From JANLYQ01 sp031365725 (lineage in GTDB: Bacteria; Actinomycetota; Actinomycetes; JACCUZ01): 64,000 nt of DNA. The translations under genes were made by a program, and so were the position numbers. The notes under the pieces are model-generated. The model saw nothing but the letters and a program-made list of their open reading frames with translations, searched no databases and was not told the origin of the DNA. The stretch lies in assembly GCA_031365725.1 (NCBI GenBank), contig JANLYQ010000019.1:5909-69908 (forward strand), given 5' to 3'. This document shows, piece after piece, positions 35,771-44,571 of the stretch (the stretch's first letter is position 1; each line of letters opens with the position of its first letter).

Positions 35771-38155
35771 TCAGCCTGCGGTGTCGCCCAACGTCCAGCC
35801 CTGCACATCTGGAAGATCCTCGAGGTGGTCGACGATGTAGGCGGCGTGCTCGGCCAGTCTGGCCTGGCACCACGCTTTCAGCTCGCTGGCTCCTGCCGGC
35901 GTACGGCGTGCGTTGTTCACCGCATCCATCACCAGGTGATAGCGCGACACCTTGTTGCGCACCACCATGTCGAACGGCGTCGTCGTGGTGCCTTCCTCGA
36001 TGAACCCGCGCACTCGGAAACGGTCCGCGTCTGGGCGCCCGTGGATCAACTGGTGCACCGCACCCGGATAGCCGTGGAACGAGAACACGACATCGACCGC
36101 GTCGGTGAAGAGCTCGCTGAACAGCGTCTCGCTCATGCCGTGCGGGTGGTCCTTGGGTCGGGGCAGAGTCATGAGGTCGATGACATTCACCACCCGCACC
36201 CGCAGGCGAGGCAGCCTCTCGCGCAGGATCTGTGCAGCAGCGACGGTTTCCATTGTCACGACGTCGCCGGCGCACGCGAGCACGATGTCGGGCTCGTCGA
36301 CACCGTCATCGGTCCCGGCCCAGTCCCAGACGCTGGCACCCCGCGCGGCGTGCGCGACAGCATCGTCGATGGACAGCCACTGGAGCTGGGGCTGTTTGTC
36401 GATCACGATCAGGTTGACGTAGGACCGTGACCGGAAGCAGTGGTCCGCGACGGCGAGCAGGCTGTTGGCATCCGGCGGGAGATAGACCCGGCTGACGTTG
36501 GCCCGCTGGGTGATGACGTTCTGGATCAGGCCAGGGCCCTGGTGGGAGAACCCGTTGTGGTCGTTGCGCCAGGCGGTCGAGGTGAGCAGGACGTTCAGGC
36601 TCGGCACCTTCGCCCGCCAGGAGAGGTTGGACGCCTCCTCGAGCCACTTGCTGTGCTGGATGGTCTGCGACGCGCTCACCATCGCAAACGCCTCGTAGGT
36701 GGCAAAGAGCCCATGTCGGCCGCTGAGGGTGTAGCCCTCGAGCCAGCCGTGACAGTTGTGCTCCGAGAGGACCTCCATCACCCGACCGTCGCGGGAGAGG
36801 GAGACGTCCTGGTCAGTCACCCGCTCCGCGAAGGCGCGGTCGGAGACCTCGAACACGGCGCCCAGCCGGTTGCTGTTGGTCTCGTCGGGGCAGAAGAGTC
36901 GGAAGTTGTGCGGGTTGGCTCGATAGATGTCGCGCATCATCTCGCCGAGCCGGCGGGTCGACTCGACCAGCTCGGTGCCGGGCCGCGCGACCTCCACGGC
37001 GTAGTCCCGGAAGTCTGGCAGTGCCAGATCCTCAGCGAGCAGGCCGCCGTTCGCGTGCGGGCTGGCGCTCATCCGACGGTCACCGGCCGGGTTGTTGGAC
37101 AGCACAACTCGCGTCGGCTTCCCCTCCGCGTCGAACAACTCGTCCGGCCGGTAGGACAGGAGCCACTCCTCGAGCAGCCGCAGGTGTTCTGGGTTGTCCT
37201 TGACGCCGGACAACGGGACTTGGTGGGACCGCCAGGTGCCGGTCACCTGGATACCGTCGACCTTCTCCGGCCCGGTCCATCCCTTGGGGCTGCGCAAGAC
37301 GATGAGCGGCCACTGTGGCCGGGCGCCGTCCCACGATCCGCCCCGGGCGGCGCTCTGGATGTTGCGGATGCGCGTCCAGGCCTCCGCCAGCACGGCGGCA
37401 AACCGTCGGTGCATGCCCGGCAGATCATCACCCTCGACCTCGAGGACGTGGTAGCCGTGGCCCTCCAGCAGGGATCGGACTTCGGCGGGATCCTTTCGGG
37501 CCAGCACCGTGGGTCCAGAGATCTTCGCTCCGTTCAGGTGCAGCACCGGCAGCACCGCTCCGTCACGGGTCGGATTGAGGAACGAGATGCCCTTCCAGGA
37601 CCCTTCCAGGGGTCCAGTCTCGGCCTCGCCGTCTCCGACGACGGCCAAGGCGATGAGCTCGGGGTTGTCCATCACTGCCCCGAACGCATGCATCAGGACG
37701 TAGCCGAGTTCGCCGCCCTCGTGGATCGACCCGGGAGTGGGGACGGACACGTGGCTCGGGATGCCTCCGGGGGAAGAGAACTGCCGGCAGAGGATCGCGA
37801 GACCAGGCTCGTCCTGCGTCACCTTCGGATAGACCTCCGAGTAGCGACCCTCGAGATAGCCGGCGGCGACCAGCGCGGGACCGCCGTGTCCTGGTCCGGC
37901 AAGGTAGATCACCTGCTGCCCTGTGTGCCTGATGAGCCGGGAGACGTGGGCATAGACGAAGGAAAGTCCCGGACTGGTGCCCCAGTGCCCGAGCAGCCGG
38001 GGCTTGATGTCGGCAGGGGTCAGCGGCCTACGGAGCAGTGGGTTCGCCAACAAGTAGATCTGGGCGATCGTCAGGTAGTTGGCCGCTCGCCACCAGGAGT
38101 CCAGCGCAGCCAGCTCGTCGTCATCGGGCTCGGAGAGCAGGTCGTCTCGCAGCAC
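35771..38155 (-). CDS. xfp: Xylulose-5-phosphate/fructose-6-phosphate phosphoketolase
   Basis: A 794-residue thiamine diphosphate enzyme. It cleaves xylulose 5-phosphate (and possibly fructose 6-phosphate) with phosphate into acetyl phosphate and a sugar phosphate. Landmarks are GHWGTSPGLSFVYAH, YLAGPGHGGPALVAAGYLEG, GGIPSHVSVPTPGSIHEGGE, AVVGDGEAETGPLEGSWKG (ThDP site), RLFCPDETNSNRLG, and HNGFSHQGPGLIQNVI. GAGGAG precedes the GTG start. A DosR-like box lies 87 bp upstream, shared with the divergent universal stress protein. Confidence 0.96.
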   Translation of the reverse strand: MLRDDLLSEPDDDELAALDSWWRAANYLTIAQIYLLANPLLRRPLTPADIKPRLLGHWGTSPGLSFVYAHVSRLIRHTGQQVIYLAGPGHGGPALVAAGYLEGRYSEVYPKVTQDEPGLAILCRQFSSPGGIPSHVSVPTPGSIHEGGELGYVLMHAFGAVMDNPELIALAVVGDGEAETGPLEGSWKGISFLNPTRDGAVLPVLHLNGAKISGPTVLARKDPAEVRSLLEGHGYHVLEVEGDDLPGMHRRFAAVLAEAWTRIRNIQSAARGGSWDGARPQWPLIVLRSPKGWTGPEKVDGIQVTGTWRSHQVPLSGVKDNPEHLRLLEEWLLSYRPDELFDAEGKPTRVVLSNNPAGDRRMSASPHANGGLLAEDLALPDFRDYAVEVARPGTELVESTRRLGEMMRDIYRANPHNFRLFCPDETNSNRLGAVFEVSDRAFAERVTDQDVSLSRDGRVMEVLSEHNCHGWLEGYTLSGRHGLFATYEAFAMVSASQTIQHSKWLEEASNLSWRAKVPSLNVLLTSTAWRNDHNGFSHQGPGLIQNVITQRANVSRVYLPPDANSLLAVADHCFRSRSYVNLIVIDKQPQLQWLSIDDAVAHAARGASVWDWAGTDDGVDEPDIVLACAGDVVTMETVAAAQILRERLPRLRVRVVNVIDLMTLPRPKDHPHGMSETLFSELFTDAVDVVFSFHGYPGAVHQLIHGRPDADRFRVRGFIEEGTTTTPFDMVVRNKVSRYHLVMDAVNNARRTPAGASELKAWCQARLAEHAAYIVDHLEDLPDVQGWTLGDTAG

Positions 38156-38241
38156 GCGGGTCTCCTCGGTCGCTGGGGGCGTCGGTCCGAATGCTGCCCT
38201 CGGCGCCGGTGGACGTGCAAGGGCTCAGGTCATCCCTGGGC

Positions 38242-38255
38242 AGGACCAAAGTCCC
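38242..38255. promoter_or_regulatory. DosR-like box AGGACCAAAGTCCC
   Basis: Thirteen of the 14 positions follow the GGGNCCAAAGTCCC pattern. It lies between the divergent phosphoketolase (start 38155) and universal stress protein (start 38344), about 87 bp from each. Confidence 0.7.
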
Positions 38256-38343
38256 GGCAGTTCCGTCCGACCAGCCCTGACGAAGAGGTGCGGCCGGTGG
38301 TCTGGTGGAGGGGCACACCACCCGCCGTACAGGAGGACACGTC

Positions 38344-39201
38344 ATGGACAGCACGCTCCGGAGAGCAGTCGTGGTCGGACTCGACGAGTCGTCGCACGCT
38401 CGCGAAGCCGTCGATCACGCCGCTGCTCTGGCCGACCGCAAGCGGCTTGCCCTGCGGCTCGTGCACGCGGTGAACCCTTCGCAGTACGGCGCCGGCGCCT
38501 CAGCCGGCTGGTCACCCGATCCTTTCGGCATTCCGTACCGTGCGGCGGAGGCTCTCGTCACCGAGACCGTGTCCCGCGTCAAGGACCGCTATCCGCAGCT
38601 GACCATCACCTCCAGGCTCGAGTTCCACTCCCCGGTGGACCTTCTGGTGGAGGAGTCTGAGGCCGCCGAGGTGCTGGTCCTGGGGGTGCGTGGCAGTGGT
38701 GGGTTCTCCGCGCTGCTGGTCGGCTCGACGACGGTCCGTCTGGCGAGCAAGGCACACTGCCCGGTGATCGCCGTACGCGCGGAGCTGCATCGTCGTCGTC
38801 CTCGGCACGGGATCGTGGTCGGTGTCGATGGGTCTCCCGAGGCCGCAGAGGCCTTGGAGTTCGCCCTGAGCGAGGCAGCGGAGACCAAGCAGTCCCTGAC
38901 GGCCGTCATGGCCTACGCCGACCCCGCCTCCCTGGGTAACGCCGTGATCCACCCGCTGGTGAACGCGGCGCTGGCTGAGGCACTCGCCGGCTGGGGTGAA
39001 AAGTACCCCGACGTCAGCATCGAACGGCTGATCGTCTGCGAGCAACCGGTCAAGGCCCTTGTCGAGGCATCGGCAGCAGCGGAGCTGCTCGTGGTGGGTT
39101 CCCGCGGCCGAGGCGCACTCCGGTCGATGTTCGGTTCCGTGAGCCACGGCGTCCTGCATCACGCCGACTGCTCGGTCGCCGTGGTGCACAGTCGGCCCTG
39201 A
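38344..39201 (+). CDS. Tandem universal stress protein (UspA family)
   Basis: A 285-residue double-USP protein with VVVGLDESSHAREAV (Gly to Glu change in the first loop), VLGVRGSGGFSALLVGSTT, then IVVGVDGSPEAAEAL and VVGSRGRGALRSMFGSVSHGVLHHA. The ATG at 38344 is preceded by AGGAGGACACGTC; the longer upstream reading frame is not used. It is the fourth double USP in this window and lies divergent from phosphoketolase. Confidence 0.93.
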   Translation: MDSTLRRAVVVGLDESSHAREAVDHAAALADRKRLALRLVHAVNPSQYGAGASAGWSPDPFGIPYRAAEALVTETVSRVKDRYPQLTITSRLEFHSPVDLLVEESEAAEVLVLGVRGSGGFSALLVGSTTVRLASKAHCPVIAVRAELHRRRPRHGIVVGVDGSPEAAEALEFALSEAAETKQSLTAVMAYADPASLGNAVIHPLVNAALAEALAGWGEKYPDVSIERLIVCEQPVKALVEASAAAELLVVGSRGRGALRSMFGSVSHGVLHHADCSVAVVHSRP

Positions 39202-39206
39202 CGCGA

Positions 39207-39240
39207 GGCGGTGACCCGGTCACACGACCGGGCCACCGCC
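39207..39240. terminator. Bidirectional hairpin terminator
   Basis: GGCGGTG...CACCGCC encloses CCCGGTC/GACCGGG with one A-C mismatch and a 4-nt loop, about 14 pairs in all. It lies between the converging universal stress protein and PepSY-like genes. There is no long T tract, as is usual in high-GC actinobacteria. Confidence 0.75.
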
Positions 39241-39256
39241 GTTGCCTCGCCGCCGA

Positions 39257-39715
39257 TCAACCCGCCGTCGACGACTGACCCGCTGTCCCAGCGCCGGGGC
39301 CGCCACCGGTCTGAGTGCCGGTCACGATGAAGTCGCTGCCGACCTGCACGATCACCTGATCACCGGCGGAGGTCACGATGTGCGCCTCGTAGACGCCGTC
39401 CGAGTCGGTCTCGACCCTCTGGATCGTCGCGCTCGGGTACTTGGCCAGCGCGGCCGCCTTGACCTTCTCAGCCGTGGTCCCCGTGAGCAGGTGCTCGTCC
39501 GAACGCATGCTCTTGGTGGGGTCCGTCGTCTGCACGAGAGTGCCACTGCCACTGCCACTGCCACTGCGACTGGCGGTGCTGCTGCTCGCGGTGGCGGACG
39601 GAGTACTCGTCGCCGCGCTGGCCGACATGGTGCCGGCGGCCATCCCACCGACGGCGAGTCCGGAGAGCACGAGCACTCCACCGGCGAGGGCCTTCTTCAT
39701 CGTGGTCGAGTTCAT
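39257..39715 (-). CDS. Secreted PepSY-like protein
   Basis: A 152-residue exported protein. It has an N-terminal signal peptide (KKALAGGVLVLSGLAVGG followed by SASAA), a low-complexity Ser/Thr/Gly linker with SGSGSGSG encoded by a 6-bp tandem repeat near 39540-39570, and a PepSY-like domain (TGTTAEKVKAAALAKYPSA, QRVETDSDGVYEAHIVT). PepSY domains are often protease inhibitors or sensor modules outside the cell. AAGGAG precedes the ATG. Confidence 0.8.
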   Translation of the reverse strand: MNSTTMKKALAGGVLVLSGLAVGGMAAGTMSASAATSTPSATASSSTASRSGSGSGSGTLVQTTDPTKSMRSDEHLLTGTTAEKVKAAALAKYPSATIQRVETDSDGVYEAHIVTSAGDQVIVQVGSDFIVTGTQTGGGPGAGTAGQSSTAG

Positions 39716-39853
39716 GGGTAACTCCTTCGGTTGAGCCCCGGTCGGGGCCGATGACGACCAGCCTGGGCTGCGACCCTCCCTGCCACCTGCGCGGCCACTG
39801 GCAGGTCCCTGCCGGTGTCAGGTCGGCGGCGGGTGTGCTGTTGACTCGGACGC

Positions 39854-40636
39854 ATGCCACAGATCACCCAGGTCCTGCCAGCCCTCACCGCGTCCCACCA
39901 GCGGCTCGCCGCCGCTGTCGCGGGACTCGCCGAGGGCGACGGCACCCGCCAGTCCTATGCCAGCGAGTGGACCATCGCCCAGGTCCTCTCCCACATCGGG
40001 TCCGGTGCCGAGATCAACACGCGGGTCATCCAGTCCGTCGTGTCGGGCGACCCCACACCCAGCCGTGACGACCTGACCGAGATCTGGGGCCGCTGGGACG
40101 CCAAGTCGCCCGAGGCACAGCTCAGCGACGGCGTCGCGTCCGATGCCGCGCTGCTCGACGACATCGCTTCCCTGTCGGGGGAGCAGGTCTCCGGCTGGCG
40201 GCACACGCTGCATGGTGAGGAGGTCGACCTTGCCGGCCTGCTGATGCAGCGCCTCGGTGAGCACGCGCTGCACACCTGGGACGTGGTCGTCGCAGTCGAT
40301 CCCGCGGCTACGGTGTCCGCGGACGCGGTCGCCTTGCTCATCGATGCACTCGCCATGGTGGTGTCGAAGACGGCCACGCTCGCGCCGGGGTCTCGGATCG
40401 CGGTTACGACGACGGAGCCGGCGCGGACGTTCCTGCTCGAGGCGGACTCCGAAGCTGCCTCCCTCGCCGTTGTCGACCCCAACTCCTCGGCGGACGCGAC
40501 GGCCTCGCTGCACCTGCCGGCGGAGGCGTTCCTTCGCTTGACCTACGGCCGGCTCGACCCCGACCACACGCCGGCCGGAGTTGAGACTGACGGCGTCGAC
40601 CTCGGCACCCTGCGGCAGGCCTTCCCCGGCTTCTGA
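39854..40636 (+). CDS. Maleylpyruvate isomerase-like (mycothiol-dependent DinB-fold) protein
   Basis: A 260-residue protein of the TIGR03083/MDMPI family. The N-terminal four-helix DinB-like domain begins ALTASHQRLAAAVAGL, with metal-ligand histidines in WTIAQVLSHIGSGAE and GEHALHTWDVVV. A smaller alpha/beta C-terminal domain follows. Relatives use mycothiol as a cofactor, typical of actinobacteria, but most members have no known substrate. It stands alone on the plus strand. Confidence 0.82.
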   Translation: MPQITQVLPALTASHQRLAAAVAGLAEGDGTRQSYASEWTIAQVLSHIGSGAEINTRVIQSVVSGDPTPSRDDLTEIWGRWDAKSPEAQLSDGVASDAALLDDIASLSGEQVSGWRHTLHGEEVDLAGLLMQRLGEHALHTWDVVVAVDPAATVSADAVALLIDALAMVVSKTATLAPGSRIAVTTTEPARTFLLEADSEAASLAVVDPNSSADATASLHLPAEAFLRLTYGRLDPDHTPAGVETDGVDLGTLRQAFPGF

Positions 40637-40693
40637 GCCACCGCGCAACCCCCGCCCGCCTCCCGCAGTTGACCACGTCAGGTAGGCCGACAG

Positions 40694-40710
40694 AGCGAGG
40701 TGGTCTCGCT
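40694..40710. terminator. Small hairpin between convergent genes
   Basis: AGCGAG (40694-40699) and CTCGCT (40705-40710) pair around a GTGGT loop between the converging isomerase-like and LLM oxidoreductase genes. It is short, so only a weak terminator candidate. Confidence 0.35.
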
Positions 40711-41740
40711 AGGACGTGGCACTTCCTCGTGTGTTCACTGCCGGGATCACCCGTTCGCCGTACGCCGCCAGCGTCGCGTCCTTCGCGTCGTGCTGCAGGT
40801 AGAGCGCGAACTGGTCGACGCCGAGCTCGCGCAGCTGCTCCAACCGCGCCATCTGCGCCTCGACGGGACCGAGCAGGCAGAAACGGTCGATCACCTCGTC
40901 CGGCACGAAGTCGGTGTGCTCGTTGCCGGCCTTGCCATGACTGTTGTAGTCATAGCCCGCGCGGCCGGCGATGTAGTCGCTCAGGGCCGCCGGTACTGCT
41001 GCTCCCTCGGACCCGTAGCGCGCCACGATGTCCGCCACGTGGTTGCCGACCATGCCGCCGAACCACCGGCACTGGGCCCGGGCGTGCTCCATCCCGGCAT
41101 CGGAACCGTCGGTGACGTAGGCCGGTGCCGCCACGCAGATGGTGATCGAGTCGGGATCCCGACCGGCGTCGGCGGCCGCCTTGCGCACCGCCGCGATGGA
41201 CCACGCGGTGATGTCTGGGTCAGCGAGCTGCAGGATGAAACCGTCGGCCACCTCGCCGGTGAGAGCAAGTGCCTTCGGGCCGTACGCCGCGACCCAGATC
41301 GGCAGCCGCGAGGACGCGCCCCACGGGAAGCGCAGCTGATTGCCCTTGTAGTCAACGGATTCGCCGTTGGCCAGGCCACGGATCACCGCGATCGACTCGC
41401 GCAGCGTGGCCAGGGTCACCGGGCTGCCGTTGATGACGCGTACGGCGGAGTCGCCTCGTCCGATGCCGCACACCGTGCGGTTGCCGAACATGTCGTTCAG
41501 CGTCGCGAACAGCGAGGCGGTGACGGTCCAGTCGCGGGTCGCCGGGTTGGTCACCATCGGTCCGACAGTGACCCGATGGGTCCGGGACAGGATCTGGCTG
41601 TAGACGACGAACGGCTCCTGCCAGAGCAGGTGGGAGTCGAAGGTCCAGACGTGACTGAAGCCATAGGTCTCGGCCTTGACCGCGAGGTCGACCACCCGCC
41701 AGGCAGGCGGGTCGGTCTGCAGGACGACGCCGAAGTCCAT
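40709..41740 (-). CDS. LLM-class F420-dependent oxidoreductase (TIGR03842-like)
   Basis: A 343-residue luciferase-like TIM-barrel oxidoreductase: FGVVLQTDPPAWRVVDLAVKAE at the N-terminus, HVWTFDSHLLWQEPFVV, and VGPMVTNPATRDWTVTASLFATL as in the TIGR03842 group. The cofactor is predicted to be F420 on family grounds. It is the last gene of a three-gene minus-strand operon, 2 bp after the dihydropyrimidinase stop. It may oxidise or reduce a pyrimidine- or hydantoin-derived intermediate, but this is context only. Confidence 0.87.
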   Translation of the reverse strand: MDFGVVLQTDPPAWRVVDLAVKAETYGFSHVWTFDSHLLWQEPFVVYSQILSRTHRVTVGPMVTNPATRDWTVTASLFATLNDMFGNRTVCGIGRGDSAVRVINGSPVTLATLRESIAVIRGLANGESVDYKGNQLRFPWGASSRLPIWVAAYGPKALALTGEVADGFILQLADPDITAWSIAAVRKAAADAGRDPDSITICVAAPAYVTDGSDAGMEHARAQCRWFGGMVGNHVADIVARYGSEGAAVPAALSDYIAGRAGYDYNSHGKAGNEHTDFVPDEVIDRFCLLGPVEAQMARLEQLRELGVDQFALYLQHDAKDATLAAYGERVIPAVNTRGSATS

Positions 41741-41742
41741 CC

Positions 41743-43173
41743 TCAGAGCAGGTTCTGGGAGAGAGCGCGCTTGACGAACTGGCCGTGCGACGTGCTGCCG
41801 ACGTACCCGGTGTCGTCCTTGATCATTGCGCCACGGGACATGACGGTGTCGACGTGGCCGTCGACCTCAAAACCCTCCCAGGCCGAGTAGTCCATGTTCA
41901 TGTGGTGGCTGCGGCCGGGACCGATGCCGATGGAGGTGTGTCCGCGCGGGTCGTAGATGACGATGTCAGCGTCGGCGCCGGCCGTGATGACGCCCTTGCG
42001 ACCGTAGAGCCCGAACATGCGGGCCGGTGCCGCGCAGCAGACGTCGACCCACTTCTCCAGGCTGATCCGGCCATCGACGACGCCTTGGTAGAGCAGGTCC
42101 ATCCGGTGCTCTACCGACCCGATACCGTTGGGGATCTTGGCGAAGTTGCCGACACCCATGTCCTTCTGGTCCTTCATGCAGAACGGGCAGTGGTCGGTGG
42201 AGACCGTCGTGACGTCGCCGGTCCGGATGTATCGCCACAGCTCGTCCTGGTGCCCTTCCGCACGAGAGCGCAGCGGCGTGGAGCAGACCCACTTGGCACC
42301 CTCGAAGTCGCCCCACTCGGCGCTGCGCGCACCGAGCTGCTCCTCCAACGACAGGTAGAGGTACTGCGGGCAGGTCTCACCGAAGACGTTCTGCCCGGCA
42401 TTGCGCGCCTCGGCGATGCGCGCCAGCGCCTGCTTGGCCGACACGTGCACGACGTACAGCGGTGCACCTGTCATGTCAGCGAGCATCACGGCCCGGTGGG
42501 TGGCCTCCTGCTCGGCCTGCCACGGACGCGTGGTGCCGTGGAAGTACGGCGCGGTGTCGCCACGTTCCAGTGCCTGCTGGACCAAGACGTCGATGGCGGA
42601 GCCGTTCTCGGCGTGCATCATGATCAGGCTGCCGTTGCCGGCGGCGGACTGCATGGCACGCAGGATCTGACCGTCGCTGGACAGAAGGACGCCGGGGTAG
42701 GCCATGAACAGCTTGAAGCTGGTGATGCCCTCGCCGATGAGCTCGTCCATCGCCTTGAGCGACTCGTCGTCGACCTCGCCGATGATCTGGTGGAAGCCGT
42801 AGTCGATCGCGCAGTTGCCGGCAGCCTTCTGGTGCCACGCCGCCACCTGGTCCTGGACGCGCTGGCCGTGCGTCTGCACGACGAAGTCGATGATCGTCGT
42901 GGTGCCGCCCCACGCCGCGGCTCGCGTGCCGGTCTCGAAGGTGTCGCTCGCTTTAGTGCCACCGAACGGCATCTCCATGTGGGTGTGCGCGTCGATGCCA
43001 CCCGGGATCACGTACCTGCCTGTCGCATCGATCACGGTGTCGGCACTGACGGCAGCGAGCGCGCTCGACCCGGGCGCGATGACCGCGGCGATGGTCTCGC
43101 CGTCGACCAGCACGTCCTGCAACGACGAGCCGTGCGGGGTGACCACAGTCCCACCGCTGATCAGACTCGTCAT
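41743..43173 (-). CDS. Dihydropyrimidinase / hydantoinase
   Basis: A 476-residue cyclic amidohydrolase. It has the metal-binding HxH in GGIDAHTHMEMPFGG (near residue 61), the carboxylated Lys in TSFKLFMAYPG (near 152), YVVHVSAKQALARI, and STDHCPF. It opens dihydrouracil, dihydrothymine or 5-substituted hydantoins to N-carbamoyl amino acids. Its ATG overlaps the amidase stop (ATGA), and the LLM gene follows after 2 bp. Allantoinase is less likely, as the FKLFMAYPG form is typical of hydantoinases. Confidence 0.92.
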   Translation of the reverse strand: MTSLISGGTVVTPHGSSLQDVLVDGETIAAVIAPGSSALAAVSADTVIDATGRYVIPGGIDAHTHMEMPFGGTKASDTFETGTRAAAWGGTTTIIDFVVQTHGQRVQDQVAAWHQKAAGNCAIDYGFHQIIGEVDDESLKAMDELIGEGITSFKLFMAYPGVLLSSDGQILRAMQSAAGNGSLIMMHAENGSAIDVLVQQALERGDTAPYFHGTTRPWQAEQEATHRAVMLADMTGAPLYVVHVSAKQALARIAEARNAGQNVFGETCPQYLYLSLEEQLGARSAEWGDFEGAKWVCSTPLRSRAEGHQDELWRYIRTGDVTTVSTDHCPFCMKDQKDMGVGNFAKIPNGIGSVEHRMDLLYQGVVDGRISLEKWVDVCCAAPARMFGLYGRKGVITAGADADIVIYDPRGHTSIGIGPGRSHHMNMDYSAWEGFEVDGHVDTVMSRGAMIKDDTGYVGSTSHGQFVKRALSQNLL

Positions 43174-44018
43174 GGCTTGGTCGTCGCGACGTAGGACTCC
43201 GGGCGACGGTCCCGGTAGAACTGCCAGTCGTTGCGCACCGTCGTGATCAGGTCGAGGTCGAGGTCGCGGGTGACGATCTCCTCCTTGTCCGGAGAGGCAA
43301 CCTCACCGACGTAGTTGCCCCGTGGGTCGACGAAGTACGACGACCCGTAGAAGTGCGGTGCGTCGGGCCCGAACTCGCCGACCTCCTGGCCGATGCGGTT
43401 GTTGGCGGCGATGAAGTACTGGTTGGCGGCCGCGGCCGCGGGCTGCTCGAGCTCCCACAACCGGTTGGACAGTCCGGGCTTGGTGGCCGAGGGGTTGAAG
43501 ACCAGCTGCGCATTGTTGAGACCGAGCTCGCGCCAGCCCTCGGGGAAGTGCCGGTCGTAGCAGATGTAGACACCCACCCGCCCGACCGCCGTGGTGAAGA
43601 CGGGGTAGCCCGAGTTGCCCGGGCGGAAGTAGAACTTCTCCCAGAACTGGGGGAGGTTCGGGATGTGGTGCTTGCGGTAGGTGCCGAGCAGCGTGCCGTC
43701 GGCGTTGATCACCGCAGCGGTGTTGTAGTACTCACCCTCGTTGGCGACCTCGTAGATCGGCAGCACGATGACCAGGTGCAGCTCCTTGGCCAGGGCCTGG
43801 AACCGCTCGGTCGTCGGTCCGGGGACCGACTCGACGTAGTCGTAGTACTTCTGGTCCTGCACCGCACCGAAGTAGGGTCCGTAGAACAGTTCCTGGAAGC
43901 AGATGATCTGAACCCCGTCAGCAGCGGCCCGCCGGGTGAGCTCCTCGTGCTTGGCGATCATCGACTCTTTGTCGCCGGTCCACTCGACCTGCGTGACGGC
44001 TGCGCGGACGACCGACAT
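43170..44018 (-). CDS. N-carbamoyl amino acid amidase / beta-ureidopropionase (nitrilase superfamily)
   Basis: About 282 residues from the ATG at 44018, which has GGGAG 6 nt upstream; an ATG at 44030 would add four residues but has no site. The catalytic triad is visible: Glu in ICFQELFYGPY, Lys in TYRKHHIPN, and Cys in VYICYDRHFPEGW. It hydrolyses N-carbamoyl-beta-alanine or N-carbamoyl amino acids to the free acid, CO2 and ammonia, the step after dihydropyrimidinase. It is the first gene of the operon. Confidence 0.9.
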   Translation of the reverse strand: MSVVRAAVTQVEWTGDKESMIAKHEELTRRAAADGVQIICFQELFYGPYFGAVQDQKYYDYVESVPGPTTERFQALAKELHLVIVLPIYEVANEGEYYNTAAVINADGTLLGTYRKHHIPNLPQFWEKFYFRPGNSGYPVFTTAVGRVGVYICYDRHFPEGWRELGLNNAQLVFNPSATKPGLSNRLWELEQPAAAAANQYFIAANNRIGQEVGEFGPDAPHFYGSSYFVDPRGNYVGEVASPDKEEIVTRDLDLDLITTVRNDWQFYRDRRPESYVATTKP

Positions 44019-44091
44019 GGTGGCTCCCATCAGGCTGTAAGTCGTGTCAACCTACTGCCTGATCCTGTCGCCGTGCTGAACCGCCGGTGGC

Positions 44092-44571
44092 TTAGGAGGC
44101 GCCGGTCGAAGTGTGCTTGACCGGGGCCGGGGCCGGTGCCGGCCGCGGGGCGGGTGCCCGCACCGCCACGGCCGGCGGGGCGGCGACAACGCCGCCACCC
44201 GAGGCGGCGTACGTCCGCGGTACGAGGCCGGTTGTACCGCCGCCGCTGCCAGGGATCGGGCGTCGGGACAGCGCCCGGGTCTGGGCGTGCAACCGGGCCA
44301 GCGCCTTCTGCAGCCGGACGACCCGGGCCTGCTCGGCTGTGGCCGCCTGCGACAGCACGATGGTCGGCTTGTCGAGGCTGCTGCGATCCACGGCAGCCAC
44401 CGGGCGACCGCTCGCCACCCCGGGCTGGTCCTGGGTCGCCGTGGTCTTCTTGGCGACGGAGGCCGGGTGGGCAACGCCCCAGGCCGTGGCAGCCGTCAGC
44501 ACGCCGGCGGCCAGTGGCGCGACCACCGCTGCGGTACCCCACTTGATGTTGCGAGCCATCCGCTCAGTCAT
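44092..44571 (-). CDS. Exported or anchored Ala/Pro-rich protein of unknown function
   Basis: A 159-residue protein. It has a basic N-terminus (MTERMARNIKWG), one hydrophobic helix (about residues 12-32), a middle helical segment likely to form a coiled coil (LSQAATAEQARVVRLQKALARLHAQTR read in two halves), and a low-complexity tail rich in Ala, Pro and Val. I do not recognise a family. The ATG overlaps the stop of the similar upstream gene by 8 bp, so the pair is co-translated. Confidence 0.65.
   Translation of the reverse strand: MTERMARNIKWGTAAVVAPLAAGVLTAATAWGVAHPASVAKKTTATQDQPGVASGRPVAAVDRSSLDKPTIVLSQAATAEQARVVRLQKALARLHAQTRALSRRPIPGSGGGTTGLVPRTYAASGGGVVAAPPAVAVRAPAPRPAPAPAPVKHTSTGAS

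Noticed and set aside
37950..37985. A further DosR-like sequence (GGAAAGTCCCGGA) inside phosphoketolase
   Set aside because: Only half of the motif, inside coding sequence; likely chance.
41785..43194. A 469-codon plus-strand frame
   Set aside because: Antisense shadow of dihydropyrimidinase.
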